Of a DNA stretch of 64,000 bases, positions 25,007 to 33,642 are shown in pieces (within the stretch, counting starts at the first letter, position 1; each line of letters starts with the position of its first letter). Source of the stretch: Auritidibacter ignavus (GTDB lineage Bacteria; Actinomycetota; Actinomycetes; Actinomycetales; Micrococcaceae). The stretch is from assembly GCF_003703835.1 (NCBI RefSeq), contig NZ_RDQR01000012.1, forward strand, positions 1 through 64,000, read 5' to 3'. Below the pieces are notes generated by a model, which saw only the letters and a list, made by a program, of their open reading frames with translations, did no database searches and was not told the origin of the DNA. Both the position numbers and the translations under genes were made by a program.

Positions 25007-26196
25007 TGGTGATAATCCTTTGCCTCGTACGGTGTCTCGTGCTGACCCTGGTGCGATGCGGGCAGGTCTGGAGTTTCTATGATACGGGCTCCGGTGGGAC
25101 TAACTCCGATCGGTAGCGGGGTGATGCCGGCTTCTTGCCAGGCTCCGGTGATCAGCGCGGTATCGACCGACTGGTCGGCCAGCACGATGCCGCAGTCTCC
25201 CCCACCGGCCCCGGAAGATTTGGCGCAGCACAGTTGGCCGCCGACCTGTTGAGCCAGGTCGATCAGTGTTTTCAAGGCCGGAGTTTCAATGCTGGTCCCG
25301 GTCAGCTGTTGCAACTGGTGCAACGCGGTGCGGGTGGCGACCATCCCGTCGCGGACCGTGGCAAAATCCCCGGATTCCAGGCCGGTGACCACGTCAGCGA
25401 CAATGTGCTGATACGTGGCCAGTAGCGACTGGAAACTCTCATCACTCTCGCTACAGGCCTGTTTGGAGCTATGGACTTCACCGACCAGCTGATCGGTCAG
25501 TGCCGGCCGGCCGGTCCATCCCACTAACACCGTGAGATTCTCGGGCACCGTGAGCCGCCGAAATGGGGTTTCGGCGAAGTGTTCCGAGGCCAACGCGTCG
25601 GTGACTGAGCTGACGGGGCCCTGCGGGTCCCCGGCGACATCTACGGGCAAGACCCGGGGCAACTTGGCGCGGTCCGGGGAGGTGTAGCAACTCCACCCTC
25701 CGCTCAGACAGGCGGCCACGTCGCCACCGGAGGCTCGCGGGGCCACCTGAATGGAGGCCAGCAGGCCCAGCCGGTATTTGTCGTACTCACTCAATCCAAG
25801 CTGGTAGAGCGCATCAAAGGCGGTCACGGTCGCCACGGTGATCGCCCCGGAAGAGCCCAGCCCGTACTTGGCCCCATTGGCGTCCCGGAGGTCATTGTGG
25901 ACATCCAGGTCAACCGGGATACGGGTCAGTGCGCGTTCGGCCCGGAATTTTTCCATGATCACCGCGGTGGTCAGCGCATAGTCGGTGCCGGTGCGAGCAG
26001 TGTCGATGGCCTGAGAGATTCGGGCAGCGGTGAGCACATCGTGGCCCCGATGTGAGCCGGGTGCGCGCAGGGTGACGCTCAGGTACTTATTTACGGCAAT
26101 CAACACGGCCGAGCATCCAGGCTCGACGACACCGTATTCGCCGGTGACATACAGCTTGCCGGGGGCTTGGGCGGTCAGCGGAAGGCGGCTGGACAC
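25003..26196 (-). CDS. mvaK2: Phosphomevalonate kinase (GHMP family)
   Basis: This GHMP kinase of 397 residues phosphorylates mevalonate-5-phosphate. It opens with APGKLYVTGEYGVVEPG, typical of phosphomevalonate kinases. The ATP-binding GHMP loop is KYGLGSSGAITVATVTAFDA, and a glycine-rich C-terminal motif, AKSSGAGGGDCGIVL, completes the site. GTG 26196 shares its first base with the last base of the decarboxylase stop (TAGTG) and has GGAGG upstream. The upstream-extended frame is only the shadow of the decarboxylase gene. Confidence 0.93.
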   Translation of the reverse strand: MSSRLPLTAQAPGKLYVTGEYGVVEPGCSAVLIAVNKYLSVTLRAPGSHRGHDVLTAARISQAIDTARTGTDYALTTAVIMEKFRAERALTRIPVDLDVHNDLRDANGAKYGLGSSGAITVATVTAFDALYQLGLSEYDKYRLGLLASIQVAPRASGGDVAACLSGGWSCYTSPDRAKLPRVLPVDVAGDPQGPVSSVTDALASEHFAETPFRRLTVPENLTVLVGWTGRPALTDQLVGEVHSSKQACSESDESFQSLLATYQHIVADVVTGLESGDFATVRDGMVATRTALHQLQQLTGTSIETPALKTLIDLAQQVGGQLCCAKSSGAGGGDCGIVLADQSVDTALITGAWQEAGITPLPIGVSPTGARIIETPDLPASHQGQHETPYEAKDYHQ

Positions 26197-27206
26197 TAGG
26201 GGGCCTCCACCAGTCGGGCGCCGGGCCCCGGAGCGAAGGTTTTCACCCCGGCCTGTGGGAGGAGCTCGTGCATGCGTGCCACGACGGTCTCGGCATCTTC
26301 CGGGCGGGAAATAATCACCACATTGGGGCCGGCATCGGCAGTGGCGTAGCATTCGGTGCCGGCTTCACGCAGACCTGTTACGGCTTCGATGACCCGCCAG
26401 CTATCGGGGGCGAGGTAGCGGATCGGCGGGTTGGCGGAATTAATCAGTGCGTGCATCCGGTGGGCGTGTAGCTCGGTGAGCTCACCGATGGTTGTGAAGT
26501 CCTCGGCGGCACAGGCGGCCATCATCTGTTTCAGCACCGCGTCCGTGGTGGGGGCCCAGCCAGCGACAAAGGGGCTGGTCGACAGCGTACGACGCATTCC
26601 TTCACGGGAGGAGACTTTTTTCTGGGTGCCGGAAATGGTTACCGCGGTCATGCGCATGTCGGGGGCCTGGATTGCGGTGGCATAGCTGGTGGCGTCGTCG
26701 GTGCCAGCGTGCCAGACCGCAAACCGGTCGATCACCGACCGACAGGCGGAACCGGACCCGCGCCGGGCCAGCCGGGAGAGTTGGGCGGTATCTAGCGATA
26801 ACCCATAGGCGGCGGCAGCGGCAGTGGCCAGGGCGGCAAAGCCCGAGGCCGAAGAAGCCATTCCGGCCGCGGTGGGCCCCTCGTTGCAGGAGGTGACCCG
26901 GGCCCGGGCAGTGGCGGTGTCCAGACCGGCTTCGGCGGCCAAGGTGCGCACCAGATCCAGGAAGGCGCTGATTTTCTGCGCGTTCGATCCGGTTTGTGGC
27001 GCACCGTTGAGTTCAAAGAGGTCTGTGTCGAGGTTATCGGCGGAGCTGTTGGCACAGCCGAGCAGTTCCACCCGAGTGGTGGTCGCAAAATCGTCCAGGG
27101 TCATCGACAGGGACCCGGCGAGAGGGATCATCAGTTGCTCATCGGCCTTGCCCCAGTACTTCACCAGGGCAATATTGGGGTGAGCTTGAGCAATGGCGTG
27201 ACTCAA
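26196..27206 (-). CDS. mvaD: Diphosphomevalonate decarboxylase
   Basis: An ATP-dependent decarboxylase that turns diphosphomevalonate into isopentenyl diphosphate; 336 residues. It starts AIAQAHPNIALVKYWGKAD, the family N terminus with the substrate lysine region. SLSMTLDDFATTT follows, then the GHMP loop GPTAAGMASSASGFAALA. It also has the catalytic Asp in SANPPIRYLAPDSW-xx-VIEAV and YATADAGPNVVII near the end. I chose the rare TTG 27206 as start because GGAGGATCG precedes it and it overlaps the mevalonate kinase stop (TTGA). Confidence 0.93.
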   Translation of the reverse strand: MSHAIAQAHPNIALVKYWGKADEQLMIPLAGSLSMTLDDFATTTRVELLGCANSSADNLDTDLFELNGAPQTGSNAQKISAFLDLVRTLAAEAGLDTATARARVTSCNEGPTAAGMASSASGFAALATAAAAAYGLSLDTAQLSRLARRGSGSACRSVIDRFAVWHAGTDDATSYATAIQAPDMRMTAVTISGTQKKVSSREGMRRTLSTSPFVAGWAPTTDAVLKQMMAACAAEDFTTIGELTELHAHRMHALINSANPPIRYLAPDSWRVIEAVTGLREAGTECYATADAGPNVVIISRPEDAETVVARMHELLPQAGVKTFAPGPGARLVEAP

Positions 27207-28321
27207 CGATCCTCCTGGGCGGATGAGGGGGTGGGGGCAGAGGAGGGAGCAATCCGGGCGGTGGGTGCCGTCTGATTGTCGGTGGTGTTGGGGGTCAACG
27301 AGGTGGTCCAGACGCGGGTGGCGCCCACCGCGGTCATAGCCGCCGCGACTTTTCCGGCGAGTTCTTGGTCGGGGACCAGAGCAAGCACGCACCCACCGAG
27401 TCCCGAGCCGGTGAGTTTGGCCCCGTAAGCGCCGGCCTCAAGGGCCGCTGCGACCAGGGCATCCAGGGCCGGAGCAGAGACTCCCAGGTAGGCCAAAAGC
27501 GTGTGAGCTTCGTGCATATTGCGGCCCACACGCACCGCGTCACCGTCCCCTAAGGCCACGGCCACATCGTCGGTCAGATCGGCGAGATCCTCCATGACAC
27601 GATCGACGACTGCCGGCTGGATATCACGTAGCATCCGGGTTCCTCCCACCGCGGCCGCGGTGGAGCCGACCGTGCCGGTATCCCCGATAACAAAGGTCAG
27701 TCCCGCGCCGACCTGAACGGTGGTGGGCTTGCCCTGTTGGAACCGCAATGGGGCCAGTGACTGCACCGCGTGGGCATCCAGTCCGGAAGAGGTACCGTGG
27801 GCAACGGTTTCGGCGGTCTGCACCAGCTCATGGGCTTCTGCCGGAGACAACCGGACCCCAGCGTGGTTGGCCACGGCTCTCACGACTGCCGCGGCGGTAG
27901 CCGCCGAAGAGCCCAGACCACGTTCAAACGGGATGGTTGAGCGCAAGATGACATCGAGTCGCTCGGCCCGCACATCCAATTTTTCTGCTGAGGCACGTAA
28001 CGCGGTCACGATCGGCCCCATGTCTTTGGGGGCGTCGTTGAGCGGACCGGTGTAGAGATCGGTGGTGAGATACCCGCGCCGAGAATCGCGCACACTAGCG
28101 GTGGCTTGCAAGTCCAGCAGAGGTAGCGCGATCGCTGGTGCACCGTAGACCACCGCGTGTTCGCCGATCAGAATCGCCTTGCCGTGTGCTGAGCCCAGCC
28201 CGGACTGCACACCGGTCGAGGGGTCTTTGCTCTCGCGAGCTGTGGGCCCTTCTGGAGCAGTCACGACGGCGTGGTGGTGCCGAGAACCACGACGTGGGGC
28301 GTAATCCTGTGTTGGTTGCAT
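27203..28321 (-). CDS. mvaK1: Mevalonate kinase (GHMP family)
   Basis: First gene of the mevalonate operon. It phosphorylates mevalonate with ATP; 372 residues. After an unusual N-terminal extension of about 40 residues comes GSAHGKAILIGEHAVVYGAPAIALPL, then the GHMP loop IPFERGLGSSAATAAAVVRA, the GTSSGLDAHAV catalytic region, and GAKLTGSGLGGCVLALV. The C-terminal tail is Thr/Pro rich. No ribosome site precedes ATG 28321, so the mRNA may be leaderless or a later start used. The gene order K1-D-K2-idi-reductase-synthase matches the mevalonate clusters known from Streptomyces. Confidence 0.93.
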   Translation of the reverse strand: MQPTQDYAPRRGSRHHHAVVTAPEGPTARESKDPSTGVQSGLGSAHGKAILIGEHAVVYGAPAIALPLLDLQATASVRDSRRGYLTTDLYTGPLNDAPKDMGPIVTALRASAEKLDVRAERLDVILRSTIPFERGLGSSAATAAAVVRAVANHAGVRLSPAEAHELVQTAETVAHGTSSGLDAHAVQSLAPLRFQQGKPTTVQVGAGLTFVIGDTGTVGSTAAAVGGTRMLRDIQPAVVDRVMEDLADLTDDVAVALGDGDAVRVGRNMHEAHTLLAYLGVSAPALDALVAAALEAGAYGAKLTGSGLGGCVLALVPDQELAGKVAAAMTAVGATRVWTTSLTPNTTDNQTAPTARIAPSSAPTPSSAQEDR

Positions 28322-28432
28322 GAACTCAATTACTGGTGCGTAGCTGACATGGGCATTCTAACGGTACGGTCCGCAGGCGTTGGTCGTCTCGCGAAATGTT
28401 TATTCTACGTGATCACCGAACCTCGCACGGCA

Positions 28433-29278
28433 CTAGGCGTTCCACAACCCGTAGGAGTCGGCCAAATCGGCAATTTTTTGGGCGCGTGCCAGACGTGGCA
28501 GGTAGGACCCTTCCCCAGCTTGCGCGCCGGCTTCATGGGCGTCGAGCATTTCGTGAGCCCAAGCCAATTCGTCCTCGGATGGGCTCAGCGCCTTATTGAT
28601 GTCTTCGACCTGGCTTCGATTCAAACACAGACGCCCGGTCATCCCCATCGACGCGGTCAGCTGGGAGCTTTCCACCACGGTCTCGACGGCTGCCTCCACC
28701 GCGGGCGGGCCGTCAATGGCGCCAGGAAGCTTGCCGACGCGGGAAGCATTGACCAACCGCGAGCGCGCATAAGCCATGGCCAGCGCATCTTCGGACACAC
28801 CGACATCCTTGCGGTAGTCATTGGTGCCCAACGCTAAGCGGAAGGTGCCCGGTGCCCGGGCAATCTCCACGGCATTTTCGACTCCCACCGCAGATTCGAT
28901 CAGAGCCAACACCGGAACGCCAGCACCCAGACGCATGGCGGTGTGTGAGACCTGTTCGGGGTGTTCAGACATGGCCAACATCACGCCACGTAGTCCGCTG
29001 AGTCCTTGGAGCTGACGAAGATCTTCGGCCCATTCATCGGTATTCGGGCCGTTAATGCGCACCCAGCCAGTCATCCCCGAGGTCAATGCCTCAACCACAT
29101 TTTCCCGCGCCTGATCTTTCTGCTCTGCGGGAACAGCAGCTTCTAAATCCAGGATGATGGAATCGGCTTCGGAAGCCATTCCGGGCGCAAACAGATCCTG
29201 TTCTGCCGCACTCATCAACAGCCACGAACGAGACAGTTTAGCGGGCAAAGCAGCAGCGCGTCGGTTCCTCAAAGGCAT
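28433..29278 (-). CDS. HpcH/HpaI aldolase / citrate lyase beta-like protein
   Basis: A CitE-like TIM-barrel enzyme of 281 residues. Family marks are SWLLMSAAEQDLFAPGMASEADSIILDLEAAVP (metal-binding DLE), WVRINGPNT, VLALIESAVGVENAVEIA (metal-binding Glu) and LALGTNDYRKDVG. Free-standing CitE-like proteins cleave or hydrolyse CoA esters such as malyl- or citramalyl-CoA; the substrate here is unknown. It lies 111 bases upstream of the mevalonate operon on the same strand, so some read-through from its promoter into mvaK1 is possible. It is divergent from the lipoprotein-selO pair. Confidence 0.85.
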   Translation of the reverse strand: MPLRNRRAAALPAKLSRSWLLMSAAEQDLFAPGMASEADSIILDLEAAVPAEQKDQARENVVEALTSGMTGWVRINGPNTDEWAEDLRQLQGLSGLRGVMLAMSEHPEQVSHTAMRLGAGVPVLALIESAVGVENAVEIARAPGTFRLALGTNDYRKDVGVSEDALAMAYARSRLVNASRVGKLPGAIDGPPAVEAAVETVVESSQLTASMGMTGRLCLNRSQVEDINKALSPSEDELAWAHEMLDAHEAGAQAGEGSYLPRLARAQKIADLADSYGLWNA

Positions 29279-29440
29279 GCATTAAACATTAGTCGATCGC
29301 TGTGTAGCTGACACCGGCTGTTCACCCACAGCCACCGAGTAACCCGTCGCAGAACAGACCGGTTTCCCCGGTTTTAGCGGTAGGATCTTGGCAGATCTTG
29401 TTGCCGTTATTCCAATCTGCGCTCGGGAGTGCCCAAAACC

Positions 29441-30070
29441 ATGTTGCTCACTAAACGTCTTCGCGGCGGTTCTCTGTGGCTCCGCCTGTCTGCTGTGGCG
29501 GTCTGTGGCGCACTGGTTTTGACCGGCTGTTCCGCCGAAAAATCGAACCCCGAATCCCTCGGTCCCGGAGGGACAGTCAACGTTCAAAAGCCCGATGACG
29601 ATGGCTACACCTCCCTGCCGATCAGCTTGGTTGCACTGTCAGGTAATTACCCGCCAAATACCACCGGGAACACCTTTGGTTGCGAAGACCTGTTGGTTTC
29701 GGTCCAGTCCGCTCCCACCCTGGTGGAGAACGAGACCGATACGGTCAAACAGGCTGTGCAGTTTTTGCTGGATGACCAGCACTACCGTCACGGCGATCCG
29801 CCATTTACCAATTCCGTGGTGTTCTCTCGGGAATCGCTACAGGTTGAGGAAACCACCATCGACGGTGATACGGTAACCGTAAAGCTGTCTGGAGAGGTGG
29901 TCACCCGTAGCGACTGCGAGTCGCAACGCATTCTGGCGCAATTGAAGCAGACAGCCGAGCGGGCAGCGCATGTCTCACAATCAAAGATTACCGTCAACGA
30001 CCAGCCCCTCAATGAGGTGCTCGGCATCGCTGATATTGAGCTGGGCGAGGAAATCACCACGGAGTCCTAG
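29441..30070 (+). CDS. Exported lipoprotein with a GerMN-like domain
   Basis: A lipoprotein of about 209 residues. ATG 29441 follows GGGAG; the signal ends in LVLTGC with Cys30. The domain contains FGCEDLLVSV, then LQVEETTIDGDTVTVKLSGEV and an amphipathic helix RILAQLKQTAERAAHVSQSKITVNDQPLNE. This order of two strands, helix and strand resembles the GerMN domain found in spore germination proteins and in actinobacterial lipoproteins such as LpqB. It is only three bases from the selO start, so the two are co-translated. Confidence 0.65.
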   Translation: MLLTKRLRGGSLWLRLSAVAVCGALVLTGCSAEKSNPESLGPGGTVNVQKPDDDGYTSLPISLVALSGNYPPNTTGNTFGCEDLLVSVQSAPTLVENETDTVKQAVQFLLDDQHYRHGDPPFTNSVVFSRESLQVEETTIDGDTVTVKLSGEVVTRSDCESQRILAQLKQTAERAAHVSQSKITVNDQPLNEVLGIADIELGEEITTES

Positions 30071-30073
30071 ATC

Positions 30074-31591
30074 ATGTCTCATTCCCCCACTGTCCCACGA
30101 CTGGGGGCGGAATTTGCCCACACGCTCCCAGAGCTCAGTGTTCCTTTCTCCCCCCAGCCGGGCCCGGCTCCCCAGATGCTGTTACTCAATACTCAATTGG
30201 CAGAGGATCTCGGACTCGACCCGGACTTGCTGAGCTCAGACCCAGGCCTGCAGTTCCTCTTGGGCCAGCACCTGGACGAGGATGCTGTCCCGGTGGCACA
30301 GAACTATGCCGGTCACCAGTTCGGCGCTTTTTCTCCGGTCTTAGGCGATGGCCGGGCTGTGCTGTTGGGCGAGCTCACCTGCTCTGCCACCGGACGTCGT
30401 GTTGACCTCCACCTGAAGGGGTCAGGGTTGACCCCGTTTGGGGCCGCCCGGGCCGGGGATGGCAAGGCGGCGCTCGGCCCGGTGTTGCGCGAGTATCTGA
30501 TCAGTGAAGCCATGCATGCGCTCGGAATTGCTACCGCCCGCGCCCTGGCCGTCATCCTCACCGGTGAACGAGTTGTGCGGGGGAGCGAGACTCAACCGGG
30601 AGCGATCCTCGTGCGTGTCGCTGACTCTCATCTTCGCGTTGGTAGCGTGCAGCTGGCCCGCCACGTCAAACCGCGTTCAGACCAGTCCGAAGAGGTCCTG
30701 GACCGTCTGATACGACTAGCGCTCACCCGACATGCCCCGGACCGTCTGGAATCTGATCGACCCGCGGCTCAGGAGCTCTTGGCCCACACCGTGCACGCCC
30801 AAGCCCAGCTGGTGGCCTCGTGGATGCGACTGGGATTCGTGCACGGGGTGATGAACACCGACAATATGACCTTGAGCGGTCAGACGATTGATTTTGGCCC
30901 CTGTGCTTTCGTGGACCGCTTTGACCCCACCGCAGTGTATAGCTCCATTGATACCAACGGCCGGTATGCTTTCGGCAATCAACCAGCGGTGGCCGAATGG
31001 AATCTCTCCCGCTTGGCCGAGGCGCTGTTGCCGAACATTGATCCTGACCCGAACCGGGCCCTGGAGATCGCTGAGCACCAGGTGCGCGAATTTGCCCCGG
31101 CGTTTGTCGACGCGTATGAACGAGGTTTGGCCGCGAAAGTCGGGCTGTCCGAACGCTACGACGACGACCACCGCGTCCGTGAGCTGGTGCGCGAGCTTCC
31201 CGAGCTGTGGCAAGAAACCCGGGTGGATCTCACCCAGTTCTTCCTCGGCCTCAGCAGGCTGGCAGGGACCATAGACGAGACCGACACCGATGTCCTCGGT
31301 GAGACCGAACGGGCCCGTACGTGGCTCACCCAGTGGCGAGCGCTCGAACCGGAAACCTCCGGACTACAGGCCCTCAACCCGCGCTATATTCCGCGCAACC
31401 ATCTGGTGGAAGAAGCCCTGGGGGACTCGGTGAGCGAGGTTGTCGCCCGACGAGATCGGGTCAGCGACAGTTTCACCACGCTGTGGGACCTGGTGACCCA
31501 CCCCTACGACTGGAAACCAGATACCGAACGCTTTGAGCAACCGGCTCCGGAGAGTTTCACTCACAGTTTCCAGACCTTCTGCGGGACCTAG
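30074..31591 (+). CDS. selO: Protein adenylyltransferase SelO (YdiU family)
   Basis: A pseudokinase-fold enzyme that moves AMP from ATP onto protein hydroxyl groups and is linked to redox stress; 505 residues. Signature parts are YAGHQFGAFSPVLGDGRAVLLGE, HLKGSGLTPFGAARAGDGKAALGP, VRGSETQPGAILVR, HGVMNTDNMTLSGQTIDFGPCAFVD, and PRYIPRNHLVEEAL. The protein ends in FCGT: a cysteine is third from the end, the position taken by selenocysteine in animal SELENOO. It follows the lipoprotein gene after 3 bases. A terminator lies just downstream. Confidence 0.93.
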   Translation: MSHSPTVPRLGAEFAHTLPELSVPFSPQPGPAPQMLLLNTQLAEDLGLDPDLLSSDPGLQFLLGQHLDEDAVPVAQNYAGHQFGAFSPVLGDGRAVLLGELTCSATGRRVDLHLKGSGLTPFGAARAGDGKAALGPVLREYLISEAMHALGIATARALAVILTGERVVRGSETQPGAILVRVADSHLRVGSVQLARHVKPRSDQSEEVLDRLIRLALTRHAPDRLESDRPAAQELLAHTVHAQAQLVASWMRLGFVHGVMNTDNMTLSGQTIDFGPCAFVDRFDPTAVYSSIDTNGRYAFGNQPAVAEWNLSRLAEALLPNIDPDPNRALEIAEHQVREFAPAFVDAYERGLAAKVGLSERYDDDHRVRELVRELPELWQETRVDLTQFFLGLSRLAGTIDETDTDVLGETERARTWLTQWRALEPETSGLQALNPRYIPRNHLVEEALGDSVSEVVARRDRVSDSFTTLWDLVTHPYDWKPDTERFEQPAPESFTHSFQTFCGT

Positions 31592-31598
31592 CCCACCG

Positions 31599-31637
31599 GG
31601 GTGCACGAGCTGTGGCATCTCAGCTGTGCACCCTTTT
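31599..31637 (+). terminator. Rho-independent terminator after selO
   Basis: GGGTGCAC with AGCTG pairs with CAGCT and GTGCACCC around an 8-base loop, with one bulged G. TTTTCTC follows on the plus strand. It lies 8 bases past the selO stop. Confidence 0.85.
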
Positions 31638-31655
31638 CTCATTTCTCAGAGGTAA

Positions 31656-32732
31656 TTACACCTCGTCGAGGCCCTGGCCCGAGGGTGAGACCAGAATTTT
31701 AATCGCGGATTCATTGTGGTTGATCAACGCATCGAACCCTTTGTCGATCAGATCGTCTAAACCAATCTTTCCGGTGATGAAGGGCTTGAGGTCAATCTTG
31801 CCCGATTCGACAAGATCGATGGTGTCTTTGTGGTCGTTGCAGTAACCGATCACCCCAGCCAGTTTGATCTCTTTCAGAACCAATTTCGGCATGTTGACCT
31901 CCGGCTTAGAGCTCCAGACCGAAACGTTCACAATCGTGCCGGCCGGGCGGACAGCCTCAATCAATGTATCGAGGACCACCGGCACTGAGCTACACTCGAA
32001 GCCCACGTCAACGCCCCGACCGTCGGTGATCTTCAGAACTTCCTCGACCACATCATCGTTGCGAGGGTCTAAGACGTAATCGGCGACACCGCTTTCTTCA
32101 GCCCGGTTGCGACGCAGATCCGAGGGCTCAGAGACGATGGTGGTGATTCCTTCAGCCTTTAGCACGGCGGTCGTGAGTACGCCGATCGGTCCGGCTCCAC
32201 CAATTAATGCAATATCACCAGACTGAGCCTGAGATTTCACGTACGCGTGATGAGCGACCGACAAGGGCTCGATCATGGCTGCCTGGTCCAGAGGAACGTC
32301 ATCCGAAATTGGGTGAACCCAGTGACGGTCCACGGCAATCTGTTCCGCAAGACCACCACCGCGGCCGACCAAACCAATAAAGCCCATGTTCGGAGACAAA
32401 TTATAGTTTGCGGTATTTTTGTACTTTTCCTCAATGACGTAGGGCTCGACGACGACCTGCTGACCAATCTCGAGATCAGTCACACCGTCGCCCAGAGCGG
32501 CCACGGTTCCGGACATCTCGTGTCCTATCGTGACCGGAGCTTCTTCACCAGATATCGGATGTGGCTGTCCGGCCGGAGGAATCGAAAGAGGTCCGTCAAG
32601 ATATTCATGGAGGTCACTGCCACAGATGCCACACCACGCCACATCGATCAGCACCTGGCCAGACTGAGCCTCAGGGGCATCGATGTCGTCAATTCGGATA
32701 TCTTTTTGATCATAATAACGCGCTGCGCGCAT
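31656..32732 (-). CDS. Zinc-dependent (R,R)-butanediol dehydrogenase-like alcohol dehydrogenase
   Basis: A medium-chain dehydrogenase of 358 residues. The catalytic zinc ligands lie in AWCGICGSDLHEY and TIGHEMSG. The family mark for butanediol dehydrogenases, VEPYVIEEKYKNT instead of a four-cysteine structural-zinc loop, is visible, as is GFIGLVGRGGGLAEQ. The cofactor site is ALIGGAGPIGVL, with a Glu-Pro-Ser after the second strand that suggests NAD. It would interconvert acetoin and 2,3-butanediol, although other secondary alcohols are possible. It stands alone, convergent with selO. The 136-base region upstream contains no other gene. Confidence 0.85.
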   Translation of the reverse strand: MRAARYYDQKDIRIDDIDAPEAQSGQVLIDVAWCGICGSDLHEYLDGPLSIPPAGQPHPISGEEAPVTIGHEMSGTVAALGDGVTDLEIGQQVVVEPYVIEEKYKNTANYNLSPNMGFIGLVGRGGGLAEQIAVDRHWVHPISDDVPLDQAAMIEPLSVAHHAYVKSQAQSGDIALIGGAGPIGVLTTAVLKAEGITTIVSEPSDLRRNRAEESGVADYVLDPRNDDVVEEVLKITDGRGVDVGFECSSVPVVLDTLIEAVRPAGTIVNVSVWSSKPEVNMPKLVLKEIKLAGVIGYCNDHKDTIDLVESGKIDLKPFITGKIGLDDLIDKGFDALINHNESAIKILVSPSGQGLDEV

Positions 32733-32868
32733 GACGCCTCCCTGGCGGGGTATCAGATGTATGGAGATTCACTGCGTAGATGTGGGGCGTATGATTCCGA
32801 TCCGCCCCATAACGCCCACCCTACTCGTGCAAGCACGTCTACCCCATGGCTCAATGACCGCCATTAGC

Positions 32869-33642
32869 TCACGACCCTGAAGGAACCAGGCCAGGGTCAT
32901 CGGTGGTGATCACATCAACTCCGAGCTCGGTGACCCGTTGGACGTCCGCGACGGTGTTGACCGTATAGACACTGAGCGCCATGCCGTGTTCGTGCACTGC
33001 CCGTACTGTTGCAGCATCCAGGGTGCGGTGGTTCGTCCCCATCGATAGACAATGGCGTGCCGCATCGATCACCACGTGCCGGCTGGGAGGCTGATCGACC
33101 AAATATTGACCGTGTAGTCCTGGAACCCCGGCAACCACATCCCGGATGGTGGCGTGGTCGAAACTGATGCAACGCAGTCGGTGTTGCGCCACCAGCGAGG
33201 AGAAAACCGGGTCCTGGGTGAGCCGGCCGATGAGCAGCTGGATGATCCCCGGCGAGTGTGCTGGTTCTTTGACTTCCACAAACAGCTGCGCGTGATCGCC
33301 GAGTACCTGGGGCACCTGATCAAGGGTGGGGATGCGTTCGCCGGACAGCCCCTGTGGGCCGCGCAGTTGCAACTGGGAGAGTTCCTCGTAGCTGAAAGAA
33401 CTCAGGGTGAGATGGTGTCGTTCGGGAAACACCTCGTCGATATTCGTGGTGCGCTGTAACAGACGGTCGTGGAAAACCACCGGAACCCCGTCAGCCGATA
33501 GCTGCACGTCGATTTCGACCGCATCCGCGCCAGCATTCAGGCCGGCACGCAGAGCCAGCAGAGAATTCTCCGGTGCCAGCAGTGAGGCTCCCCGGTGGCC
33601 TACGACCAGTGGCCGGTCCCGGTGGCGGTCAGGAACACTCAC
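32869..33642 (-). CDS. Glycerophosphodiester phosphodiesterase
   Basis: A GDPD-type TIM-barrel hydrolase of 257 residues that splits glycerophosphodiesters into glycerol-3-phosphate and an alcohol. It lacks a signal peptide, so it acts in the cytoplasm. Catalytic residues are visible: HRG at residue 16, E43 and D45 in VEIDVQL, and H58 in VFHDRLL, with VEVKEP further on. The longer open frame upstream is not conserved-looking. GTG 33642 has GGGAGA eight bases before it and lies inside the last 14 bases of the sucrose phosphorylase gene, so translation is coupled. Confidence 0.88.
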   Translation of the reverse strand: MSVPDRHRDRPLVVGHRGASLLAPENSLLALRAGLNAGADAVEIDVQLSADGVPVVFHDRLLQRTTNIDEVFPERHHLTLSSFSYEELSQLQLRGPQGLSGERIPTLDQVPQVLGDHAQLFVEVKEPAHSPGIIQLLIGRLTQDPVFSSLVAQHRLRCISFDHATIRDVVAGVPGLHGQYLVDQPPSRHVVIDAARHCLSMGTNHRTLDAATVRAVHEHGMALSVYTVNTVADVQRVTELGVDVITTDDPGLVPSGS

